This document shows, in pieces, positions 6,536 through 12,881 of a stretch of 12,881 nt of DNA. The position numbers and the translations under genes are program-made. Each line of letters begins with the position of its first letter. Position 1 is the first letter of the stretch. This DNA is from an uncultured Planctomycetaceae bacterium (GTDB taxonomy: Bacteria; Planctomycetota; Planctomycetia; Planctomycetales; Planctomycetaceae): positions 1 to 12,881 of the forward strand of contig CAIXQV010000353.1 in the NCBI GenBank assembly GCA_903921605.1, read 5' to 3'. The notes beneath the pieces were generated by a model, which saw nothing but the letters and a program-made list of their open reading frames with translations, ran no database searches and was not told the origin of the DNA.

Positions 6536-8653
6536 TCAGGACAAAAAAGCAAAGATGAATCCACCGACCATCATCAGAAGGGAGAAGGTTAGTTTGACGT
6601 GGTATGAGTAGCACCGTCGAGTCCGGCCATCAGCAGTCATCGTCGCGACTTCCAGATATGGCACCGGGGCACGTCGGAACCAACCAGTCACTTCAACGTT
6701 TTGGCCTGCATACTCACCGGCTCGGAGCAGCCCGAACAGCCACTCCCAGATTCTGAGCGGTTGACGGTAATCCAGAAACAGGATTCCCGATTTATCCTGC
6801 ATCACGAAATCTTCGGACCAGATCAGGCCGGGAACTCCTCGCCCTATGATTCGGCCCTTCAGTCGAGCCGGAACCGGCCGAACTGCCGACACCTTGACTT
6901 TATGCAGCAGTCCCGCCACGCTCACCGGAACGAAGTAATTGCTGCGATACGAGAACAGAGTTTTCAGCAGTGTCCCTGCGCCAAACCCCGCCACCGCACA
7001 ACCAATCAGTTTCTGAGGTGCATCCATGAAACTTCCCAAAGCGAACCCGGATGCACTGATGGCAGCGGCCAGCCCGATCAATGGCAGAAACAGCACGATC
7101 AAATCCACAAGGAACTCGTCCCAGTATGACTCCGGCTTGTGTCGATCAAAGACAATGTAAGGCGTTTGATTCATCGCCGCTGCCTGGTCAGCCAGGTATT
7201 GCAGGCGGTGAGCGATCAGCGGATGTGTGGAGTTCAGTTCATAGAACGCGGCCCAGGGGTTCCAAAGATCCCACTGCATCGCGCTTTTCAGATTCTCTAC
7301 TCCGACGCTTGTTGAGGCGTCATTGCGACGACTGACGGAGGCACTCATCACCAGCGATTTGGCAGCACCGGGATCAAAGATTCCCATCGCTCCAATCGAG
7401 TCGAAGGTACCACTCCGTGAACGTTGCTTGTCGTCTGTGCCACGTTTTGCGTCCTTGGATTCCCCGCGCGATGCCAGACCGTAGGCGATCTTGACCAGTG
7501 CAGAAGCCAGCGCATTTGGGTTTCCCGTGACCCTGCCGGCAAAGCGATCCGCATGATATTCGCGCGTACGGCTGAACCAAAGTACAATGTACTCACTGAC
7601 GATATACAGGACATACGCCCCAATGGCGATTGCAATCCGGGCCGCTGCGGAATTGTCGCGACCGCGGCTGCGCATCCTAAACAGTGTTCGGTACAGATAG
7701 TACAGCAGCAGCGGAACCAGGTGCGCAATGGTCATCAGGACCATGTCCCAGTGCTTGCCATGACCGATTTCATGGGCGACGACGGCCTCGGACTCCTCAG
7801 GTTCAAGGAGGTCAAGAATGCCCTGACTGATCACAATCCGCATGTTGTTGGGCGTATGGCCGTAGGTAAACGCATTCGGCGCTCCGTCATGAATGATGCC
7901 AAAATGCGGAAATTGCAAGTTCTGTTCGGCACAAACTCGATCGACAAAACACCGCAAATGACTGGGCAAGTCTTCGCGCGGTGTCCATGTGAATTGATAA
8001 AGCCACCGCAAGGTGAGGTCCATGATCCATGGGCCCAGAGCGTACTGCAGTAAGATAACTGCCACTCCAATCCCAACTGCCAGTCCTGCGGGCAGTGCTT
8101 CCATTTGAACACATGCGATCAACACAAGGCCGAGGAGTCCGTAGAGCAAAGCGAGTGTTGCGGCCGAACGCAGGAACAGGTTGGGTAGGGGAACCATTCC
8201 AGCAGCAATGGCTGACAGCCGCTGATGAGCCTTGTGGTTACGATCCTTCCCACCGGACGAAGCATCGTCATTCACCTGAATCTGGCTCGACTCGACATCT
8301 GAATCAAGTTCAAGGCCGAACTGCTGTCGGTCCAGCTGAACGGCTTTCTTCAGTTCTCCACCGTCGAACCACAGTCCCTCGCATTCCGGGCATTTTTCGA
8401 CGTCCAGCCCGGCGTTCAGAAAGTCGCAGCTGTCCATCGCGGTCTTACAGCACGGACACTGACGATCATAGCGACGGCCCGATGAATTCGACGCCGCGAG
8501 TCCAGCGTCCAGCTTGCGCGGTTGTCGGCTGAAGAGCAGAATCTCGCCTCGGTCCAGCCAGACACCGCGACATCCGGGGCATTGCTCGATGAGCACACCA
8601 TTTTTGGCGGGACGTTCCACGAGGGCAGTTAACTCACAGGCAGGGCATTTCAT
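6536..8653 (-). CDS. Membrane M48 metalloprotease with two N-terminal zf-TFIIB zinc ribbons
   Basis: A 705-residue protein. Two zf-TFIIB-like ribbons come first: C3/C6 with C25/C28 (CPGCRGVWLDRGE) and C66/C69 with C88/C91 (CPECEGLWFDGGE). After a polar linker there are membrane segments at about 163-183 and 188-206, then the M48 (HtpX/Ste24-type) catalytic domain with HEIGH at 294-298 and the third zinc ligand E365 in REYHADRFAG, flanked by membrane segments at about 304-322 and 338-360. Further hydrophobic segments near 520-570 precede a soluble, possibly OB-like module (about 590-670, GRGVPGLIWSEDF, LDYRQPL, VEVTGWFRRAPVPY), and a last hydrophobic helix ends the protein. Family knowledge suggests membrane protein quality control; the substrate is unknown. 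All catalytic residues are present. Only a weak GAAG lies before ATG 8653. It is divergent from the 9174 gene. Confidence 0.92.
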   Translation of the reverse strand: MKCPACELTALVERPAKNGVLIEQCPGCRGVWLDRGEILLFSRQPRKLDAGLAASNSSGRRYDRQCPCCKTAMDSCDFLNAGLDVEKCPECEGLWFDGGELKKAVQLDRQQFGLELDSDVESSQIQVNDDASSGGKDRNHKAHQRLSAIAAGMVPLPNLFLRSAATLALLYGLLGLVLIACVQMEALPAGLAVGIGVAVILLQYALGPWIMDLTLRWLYQFTWTPREDLPSHLRCFVDRVCAEQNLQFPHFGIIHDGAPNAFTYGHTPNNMRIVISQGILDLLEPEESEAVVAHEIGHGKHWDMVLMTIAHLVPLLLYYLYRTLFRMRSRGRDNSAAARIAIAIGAYVLYIVSEYIVLWFSRTREYHADRFAGRVTGNPNALASALVKIAYGLASRGESKDAKRGTDDKQRSRSGTFDSIGAMGIFDPGAAKSLVMSASVSRRNDASTSVGVENLKSAMQWDLWNPWAAFYELNSTHPLIAHRLQYLADQAAAMNQTPYIVFDRHKPESYWDEFLVDLIVLFLPLIGLAAAISASGFALGSFMDAPQKLIGCAVAGFGAGTLLKTLFSYRSNYFVPVSVAGLLHKVKVSAVRPVPARLKGRIIGRGVPGLIWSEDFVMQDKSGILFLDYRQPLRIWEWLFGLLRAGEYAGQNVEVTGWFRRAPVPYLEVATMTADGRTRRCYSYHVKLTFSLLMMVGGFIFAFLS

Positions 8654-8791
8654 GTCTTCAATTTCTCACTGAAAATACTGATGCCATAAAGGGGAAAGTC
8701 CAAATGCGACATGTCACCAGAGACTCATCTCTCCCCGTCTCGCAGAACGCCATTCGTTGCAGGATAATCAGTCTACTTGCTCACTCGGCTC

Positions 8792-9034
8792 TCACCAGTC
8801 ACAACAGCCTCCTAGAGCCGCTTTTCTATTTTCCATCCATGACCGTCCCATTCGGTCAGTCGCCATGTCAACGAAGGTCGCCCCGAACAGGATGAACGCA
8901 ATTCGTGAAAACTCAGCAACCAACCTGACCCACGGCCACGCGCGAAAAATTCGGAAACCCGCCACCTGTCCACGTGTCGCAACGGGCTGGCCAGATTGAA
9001 ACAAGACGGAACTTTTGACTAAACTGATAAGCAT
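8792..9034 (-). CDS. Possible small protein of unknown function (80 aa)
   Basis: An 80-codon frame whose ATG is preceded by AAGGA with a 6-nt spacer, one of the better ribosome-binding sites in the window. The product has a mildly hydrophobic middle (about 39-55, LVAEFSRIAFILFGATF) that might be a membrane-associated helix, and a polar C-terminus ending in CCDW. No family is recognised. It points the same way as the M48 gene and ends 138 bp before it, so co-transcription is possible. It could equally be a chance frame in leader DNA; low confidence. Confidence 0.27.
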   Translation of the reverse strand: MLISLVKSSVLFQSGQPVATRGQVAGFRIFRAWPWVRLVAEFSRIAFILFGATFVDMATDRMGRSWMENRKAALGGCCDW

Positions 9035-9088
9035 TTTTCATCCTTGCTGATCCGAACCAGTCGAGTCAGCGTTCCAATCACCGCTTGT

Positions 9089-9112
9089 GTGATGTGACGC
9101 ATCATTCATCAC
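9089..9112. repeat. Operator-like inverted repeat upstream of the 9174 gene
   Basis: Arms gtgatg (9089-9094) and catcac (9107-9112) are complementary. An alternative inner pairing is tgatg (9090-9094) with catca (9100-9104). It ends about 61 bp before ATG 9174, a plausible place for a regulator-binding site, but such short arms also occur by chance. Confidence 0.25.
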
Positions 9113-9173
9113 TTTGTACGTCGATACTCACCAGATTCGTTGCGATACGTAAAACCATGGGGAGATAATCAGG

Positions 9174-10733
9174 ATGGCGATCAAACTGCAGTGTTCCTGT
9201 GGCAAGGCTCTCTCAATCAAGGACGAATTTGCGGGGCGCAAGGTGAAGTGTCCGGCATGCCAGAAGCCGCTGAACGTTCCCGCTTCCGATGAGTTTACCG
9301 AGGGCGAGTTCGCCGATGAGCCAGACGAGTTTCCCCGGAAATCTCGGCTTCGCGAGAAGTCTCGCGCCCGTGGTAAAGCAATGAAGAAGGGCAAGAAGTC
9401 ATCCAGCTCCAATCGCGGGCTGCTGATCGGATTGGGAACGGGGGGCGGCGTGCTGGTGGTAGTGATCCTGGCCTGGATGCTCTGGCCGTCAAAGCCGGAT
9501 GTCGTGGTGGACGCTCCCGCTGGCAACGGCGCGGGAACCCCGGCGATCGTTAGTGTTGGTTCGGCGAGTCCAAACTCTACTAACACAGAAACCGCTCCGA
9601 CCACTACGCCCGCCCCTGCGGACGACCTCCAATGGGTTCAAGGAACGTGGCAAGTGAACGACGTGGCGATGCATCCGGAGGCACAAGAAACGGAACAGGT
9701 GATCGCACACATGAAGCAGTCGCGATGGTCAATCCTGGGCGACGTCCTGACGATGTCAACACCTCAAGTTGCCACCGCGTGGACGATCGAACTGGCTCCT
9801 TCACAGACACCAAAGGCCATCGACATGACTCGATTGGAAAGTGGAGAGTTGCGTAAGACCACGCTCGGTATCTACGCCATCACTGGGGAGACATGGCAGC
9901 TCTGTATGGACTTGAAGGAAGGTTCCGTTCGCCCCGCAGAGATGAAGATGGACAAGGCTCTGACTCAAATCATCCTCACGTTTCAGCGAGGCGTTCCGAC
10001 AGTCGTTCTGGCCGAGACACAGTTCGACATGAAGGCGTGGCAGACTGCCGAGCCAAAGCTCAAGGCCATGAAGGTCTTTGCGATGATGGACTCTGTCGCG
10101 GGACAGGCCGGAGTTGCAGACGGAATGACGCACGTTGTCATCATCGATCCTCCGGAGACAGTGGACGGAACGTTGTCTTCAGAATTATGGGCGATTGTCT
10201 CATCGCTGAGTCATGTCATCATTCGCCCAACATTTACGACAGATGCCACGCTTCAACAGATATCCCAACATCCGGGAATTGTGGGACTCATTCTCAGTGG
10301 GCATTCGAGCGTCTCTCCAAAGGGGATAGCGATCCTGGAGGGCTGTCCTCAACTACAGAGCCTGTACTTCAGCGAGGTGCCGGTCTCATCGGAACTGCTC
10401 GACGCCGTTTCGCATTTGAGTCGGTTGCGTGGATTCGGAATCTACAAGTCTCCTGTATCCAGTGAGATGCTTGGCTCGATCATCCAGCTGAACCAACTGG
10501 AATCGTTGAGCCTTCAGGAGACCGGGATCACGGATGAGGATGCGGTGCAGATCGCCAGGCTCACGAAGCTCAAGAAGCTTTTGTTGAACGGGTCGAAGCT
10601 GACGGACGCAGGTTTGCAGACACTGAAGAGTCTCAAGCATCTGACACATTTCGACGTACGTGGGCTGGCAGTGACGTCGCAGACCGTGGAGGATTTTGAG
10701 GCGTCATTGCCCAACTGCAAGGTGCTGAAATAG
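9174..10733 (+). CDS. Membrane protein: zinc ribbon, TIGR03067-like domain, leucine-rich repeats
   Basis: A 519-residue protein. A short zinc ribbon (C7, C9, C26, C29; AGRKVKCPACQ) of the kind common at the N-terminus of planctomycete proteins is followed by an acidic then strongly basic linker (about 40-80), one membrane helix (82-104) and a Ser/Thr/Pro/Ala-rich stalk (about 108-150). Next comes a TIGR03067-like planctomycete domain (about 152-280, LQWVQGTWQVND), and finally leucine-rich repeats (about 370-519), clearest as LESLSLQETGITDEDAVQIA and KKLLLNGSKLTDAGL. Topology is probably ribbon inside, stalk and repeats outside, by the positive-inside rule. A binding or scaffold role is an inference; no enzyme motif is seen. 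GGGGAG lies about 8 nt before ATG 9174. The gene appears to be single. Confidence 0.88.
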   Translation: MAIKLQCSCGKALSIKDEFAGRKVKCPACQKPLNVPASDEFTEGEFADEPDEFPRKSRLREKSRARGKAMKKGKKSSSSNRGLLIGLGTGGGVLVVVILAWMLWPSKPDVVVDAPAGNGAGTPAIVSVGSASPNSTNTETAPTTTPAPADDLQWVQGTWQVNDVAMHPEAQETEQVIAHMKQSRWSILGDVLTMSTPQVATAWTIELAPSQTPKAIDMTRLESGELRKTTLGIYAITGETWQLCMDLKEGSVRPAEMKMDKALTQIILTFQRGVPTVVLAETQFDMKAWQTAEPKLKAMKVFAMMDSVAGQAGVADGMTHVVIIDPPETVDGTLSSELWAIVSSLSHVIIRPTFTTDATLQQISQHPGIVGLILSGHSSVSPKGIAILEGCPQLQSLYFSEVPVSSELLDAVSHLSRLRGFGIYKSPVSSEMLGSIIQLNQLESLSLQETGITDEDAVQIARLTKLKKLLLNGSKLTDAGLQTLKSLKHLTHFDVRGLAVTSQTVEDFEASLPNCKVLK

Positions 10734-10920
10734 GTTCTTGAGCCATGACGTTGGATTCTGCTTGCTTGGGCAAAGGTAAGAAGCTCAAGCGGAGATGTTG
10801 TTCCCTGGCTCGATTTGTAGCCATCATTGTTGACTCAGTCTCAGAATCCATGTCGTTGTATTGCTGTTGTTAAAGATCTAGTGATAACCGTCGGCGGAAC
10901 GGGACAGAAAGTCAACATTC

Positions 10921-11088
10921 ATGATCAACTTTCGGGTGGAAGACCTTTACACCCTCCTGGCTCAACTCCGGAGTGAAGGCTGCGATGTGGAAACGAAGAT
11001 CGAAGAGTCCGAGTACGGAAAGCTTGGCTGGCATATGGACCCGGAGGGAAGCAAGATCGAGTTATGGCAGCCCCCTGAAGGCCAGTGA
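10921..11088 (+). pseudogene. C-terminal half of a VOC (glyoxalase/bleomycin-resistance fold) gene
   Basis: A 55-residue frame reads MINFRVEDLYTLLAQLRSEG, then EESEYGKLGW and MDPEGSKIELWQPPEG. This is the typical end of VOC-superfamily proteins, including the metal-ligand glutamate in IELW. A complete protein of this type is about 115-130 residues, so the first half is missing. In frame, the sequence upstream stays open only to a TAA at 10885-10887 and has no first beta-alpha-beta unit; ATG 10921 has no ribosome-binding site. The initial Met corresponds to the FMINFRV position inside intact homologues, so it is probably not a real start. It could be expressed as a half-module that dimerises, but decay is more likely. 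Confidence 0.72.
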
Positions 11089-11243
11089 CGCAGAATCCAA
11101 CCCCAGACGACATTCTTGAGACCGTTAGCGAATCGGCAGTGACGGAACCGAACGTGATCTGCTGCGATTCGCAAGGATTGAAGTCCAATCCACACCGAAT
11201 AATACCGACCTTGTCATCAAGTAACGGAAGCAATGGAGCCAAC

Positions 11244-12260
11244 ATGAAGCACGTCAGCGAAGTCTTGATGGAATGTGGAATGGCTCACCGAGCGGCTATG
11301 CTGCTGGGAATCACGGTCGTCTTCGGCTTGGTCGGTGGTGATGGAAGCGGACAGGTCTTGGGTCAGGAACACGAGCCGCTCACGTTGAAAGGGCACTCCG
11401 GACCGGTTTACAGCGTGGCGTTCAGCCCAGATGGAAAACGTTTGGCGTCGGCTGGCGTGGATCAGTCAGTGAAGGTGTGGGATGCCATAAGCGGCGCGGA
11501 GTTGCTCACATTGAAAGGACACGGCGGCATCGTCACAAGTGTGGTGTTCAGCCCGGATGGGAAACGTCTGGCATCGGCCAGCTTGGATAACACCGTGAAG
11601 GTGTGGGACGCGACGACCGGGATTGTTTCACTCACGTTGAACGGGCACACCAAAGAGGTCATCACAGTGGTCTTCAGCCCCGACGGGAAACGACTGGCGT
11701 CGGGCAGCGTTGATCAAACGGTGAAGATGTGGGACTCCACAAGCGGTGCGGACTCACTCACCTTGAAAGGGCACACCAGCTATGTCTTGAGTGTGGCCTT
11801 CAGCCCAGACGGAATTCGGTTGGCATCGGCCAGCTCGGATCAAACGGTGAAGGTGTGGAACAGCACAAGCGGTGCGGAGTCGCACACGTTGAAAGGGCAC
11901 ACACAATCGGTCTACAGTGTAGCCTTCAGCCCCGATGGGAAACGGCTGGCATCGGGCAGCGTTGATCAAACGGTGAAAGTATGGGACTCCACGAACTATG
12001 CGGAGTTACTTACGTTCAAAGGTCACACCAGCGGTGTCATTGGCGTGGCGTTTAGCCCAGACGGAAAACGACTGGCGTCGGCCGGTGGCGACAAGACGGT
12101 CAAAGTGTGGGACGCCACGACCGGCGCGGAGTCGCTCTCGCTGCAAGGGCACACCAAGCTCGTTCAACGCGTGACGTTCAGCCCAGATGGAAAGCGTTTG
12201 GCGTCGGCCAGTGATGACAAGACCGTGAAGGTGTGGGAAGTCACGCCACGGGTTGAATGA
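11244..12260 (+). CDS. Exported seven-blade WD40 beta-propeller protein
   Basis: A 338-residue protein with an N-terminal export signal (hydrophobic core AAMLLGITVVFGLVGG at about 18-33; likely cleavage near VLGQ) followed by seven WD40 repeats that fill the rest of the protein. Each unit is 42 residues, of the form L-x-L-K-G-H-x3-V-x2-V-x-F-S-P-D-G-K-R-L-A-S-x2-x-D-x-T-V-K-V-W-D. Seven units close one propeller, expected to be a protein-protein interaction platform outside the cytoplasm; there is no kinase, protease or effector domain. ATG 11244 is chosen because GGAG lies 5 nt upstream and it gives a complete signal peptide; the frame is open back to 11085 but that part lacks a ribosome-binding site and overlaps the VOC remnant. 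ATG 11280 is an alternative start. Blades 4 and 7 have WN and WE instead of WD. Confidence 0.9.
   Translation: MKHVSEVLMECGMAHRAAMLLGITVVFGLVGGDGSGQVLGQEHEPLTLKGHSGPVYSVAFSPDGKRLASAGVDQSVKVWDAISGAELLTLKGHGGIVTSVVFSPDGKRLASASLDNTVKVWDATTGIVSLTLNGHTKEVITVVFSPDGKRLASGSVDQTVKMWDSTSGADSLTLKGHTSYVLSVAFSPDGIRLASASSDQTVKVWNSTSGAESHTLKGHTQSVYSVAFSPDGKRLASGSVDQTVKVWDSTNYAELLTFKGHTSGVIGVAFSPDGKRLASAGGDKTVKVWDATTGAESLSLQGHTKLVQRVTFSPDGKRLASASDDKTVKVWEVTPRVE
11379..12260 (+). repeat. Seven tandem 126-bp DNA repeats encoding the WD40 blades
   Basis: Units begin at 11379, 11505, 11631, 11757, 11883, 12009 and 12135, each exactly 126 bp with no insertions or deletions. Units 3 and 5 share an identical 26-bp stretch (11700-11725 and 11952-11977). 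The uniform spacing and near-identical cores point to tandem duplication or gene conversion. Confidence 0.85.
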
Positions 12261-12314
12261 CGACGTCGAGTGCAACATAAGAGGAAACGGCGTCTTGAAA
12301 AGTTCGAAGTGGGT

Positions 12315-12329
12315 CGCGAATAATTCGCG
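12315..12329. repeat. 15-bp palindrome cgcgaat-a-attcgcg
   Basis: Perfect 7-bp arms around one central base, 55 bp after the WD40 stop. It is followed by a weaker gcgg-tatttt-ccgc hairpin (12342-12355). Possibly a transcription end structure or a protein-binding site; no U-run follows, so it is not called a terminator. Confidence 0.4.
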
Positions 12330-12384
12330 TCATTGGTTGCAGCGGTATTTTCCGCAGCCAGATTCACGAGAATTCACCATCGCA

Positions 12385-12612
12385 TCATTTTGGATTCATG
12401 ACAAAATCAATGTCAGGCACATGAGAACTGGCATCCACAATTCGTTCGATGAATTCTAAGTCGCTTACCTGAAGGCCTGCAACAAGAGTTCCGCGTTCGC
12501 AGCCAGCGGAAACGGCATCAATTGGCGTAATCAAATTGACATCATTGCCTTTTGGCTGAGCAAGGAGTTTATCGTGGCGCAGCCCGCGACGATTCCATGC
12601 CGAACAGCTCAT
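12385..12612 (-). CDS. Possible fragment or small protein of unknown function (75 aa)
   Basis: The frame reads through NLITPIDAVSAGCERGTLVA and SDLEFIERIVDASSHVPDID with protein-like composition, but I do not recognise a family. ATG 12612 has no ribosome-binding site. Other minus-strand frames just upstream (toward the window edge) also look coding-like, so this may be the 3' end of a frameshifted gene rather than an independent gene. Confidence 0.22.
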   Translation of the reverse strand: MSCSAWNRRGLRHDKLLAQPKGNDVNLITPIDAVSAGCERGTLVAGLQVSDLEFIERIVDASSHVPDIDFVMNPK

Positions 12613-12881
12613 GTGGGCGTGTCATGAGTCAGATTTGTACCATCGATCGAAGCGTCGATCCAACAGACCGGACACTGCGGCTTGTCGCCAGATCCTGTTC
12701 CGGTGAGACCGCACGGAGTAGTTTCCCATGCAGTTCGAAACTGCTCCGGTCACATCGACTGGTGTAGCGAACGAATTGGGACGAGCGTCGCAGGTGCGAT
12801 CAAATTGATCGCGGTCCGGGCACGTATTCGGGCCACGTTTCCGAGTCCCAGAATCCGGTTGATTTGACAGAATTGATGCCA

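Larger units (their letters stand above)
8654..9173. other. Divergent intergenic region (about 520 bp)
   Basis: This lies between the 5' ends of the M48 gene (minus) and the zinc-ribbon/LRR gene (plus), so promoters for both should be here. It contains one candidate small minus-strand gene (8792-9034) and an inverted repeat at 9089-9112 (both listed separately). I find no clear promoter boxes. Confidence 0.5.
12261..12881. other. Region without a confident gene after the WD40 gene
   Basis: About 620 bp. A palindrome lies at 12315-12329. The minus strand carries coding-like pieces in more than one frame (12385-12612, and a piece near 12605-12745 reading GDKPQCPVCWIDASIDGTN), which could be a frameshifted remnant extending past the window edge, but no family is recognised. 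Nothing on the plus strand looks like a gene. Confidence 0.45.

Noticed and set aside
9893..10465. 190-codon plus-strand frame inside the 519-aa gene
   Set aside because: Alternate frame of a well-supported gene, composition rich in Arg/Ser/His typical of shadow frames.
11085..11243. N-terminal extension of the WD40 protein from GTG 11085
   Set aside because: It overlaps the VOC remnant stop, has no ribosome-binding site and would bury the signal peptide; ATG 11244 has GGAG at good spacing.
11379..12260. CRISPR-like or non-coding tandem repeat
   Set aside because: The 126-bp periodicity is fully explained by WD40 blades in one open frame.

Overview
The window looks like chromosomal DNA from a planctomycete (phylum Planctomycetota). 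The evidence is an exported DUF1587/1595/1592/1588/1585 haem-binding-type protein next to a Tat-exported DUF1552 protein, a Planctomycetes-type Gfo/Idh/MocA remnant, a zinc-ribbon + TIGR03067-like + leucine-rich-repeat membrane protein, and an exported WD40 propeller. These are family assignments from reading motifs; no database search was run, and genus cannot be named.

Layout. 1-955: a complete IS5-family insertion sequence (minus strand) with near-perfect 17-bp terminal inverted repeats, flanking TA, and a transposase split over two frames joined by a canonical A_AAA_AAG slippery site. 956-1540: about 585 bp without an intact gene, containing a likely dead remnant of an IS66-type TnpA and two overlapping small hairpins. 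1541-5302: a two-gene operon (DUF1592-type protein, then DUF1552 protein, 24 bp apart). 5334-6043: a Gfo/Idh/MocA oxidoreductase pseudogene continuing that operon, with a nonsense codon, large internal deletion(s) and a frame change. 6044-6535: convergent intergenic region. 6536-8653 (minus): an M48 metalloprotease with two N-terminal zinc ribbons and an extra C-terminal soluble module. 8654-9173: divergent intergenic region with one candidate small gene. 9174-10733: zinc ribbon/TM/TIGR03067-like/LRR protein. 10921-11088: the C-terminal half of a VOC (glyoxalase-fold) gene. 11244-12260: an exported seven-blade WD40 propeller made of seven exact 42-residue repeats. 12261-12881: no confident gene; minus-strand coding-like fragments and a 15-bp palindrome.

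How it fits together. The DUF1592/DUF1552 pair is the only clear operon and probably acts outside the cytoplasm (one Sec-type signal, one Tat-type signal); its oxidoreductase partner has decayed. The M48 protease and the 519-residue protein are divergently oriented, and both combine N-terminal cytoplasmic-type zinc ribbons with membrane segments. The general picture is an accessory region with active or recently active transposition and several broken genes (IS66 TnpA, Gfo/Idh/MocA, VOC). I see no CRISPR array, tRNA, rRNA, defence island or secondary-metabolite cluster. The most noteworthy items are the intact frameshifting IS, the multi-domain M48 protein, the zinc-ribbon/TIGR03067/LRR protein and the highly uniform WD40 repeat gene.
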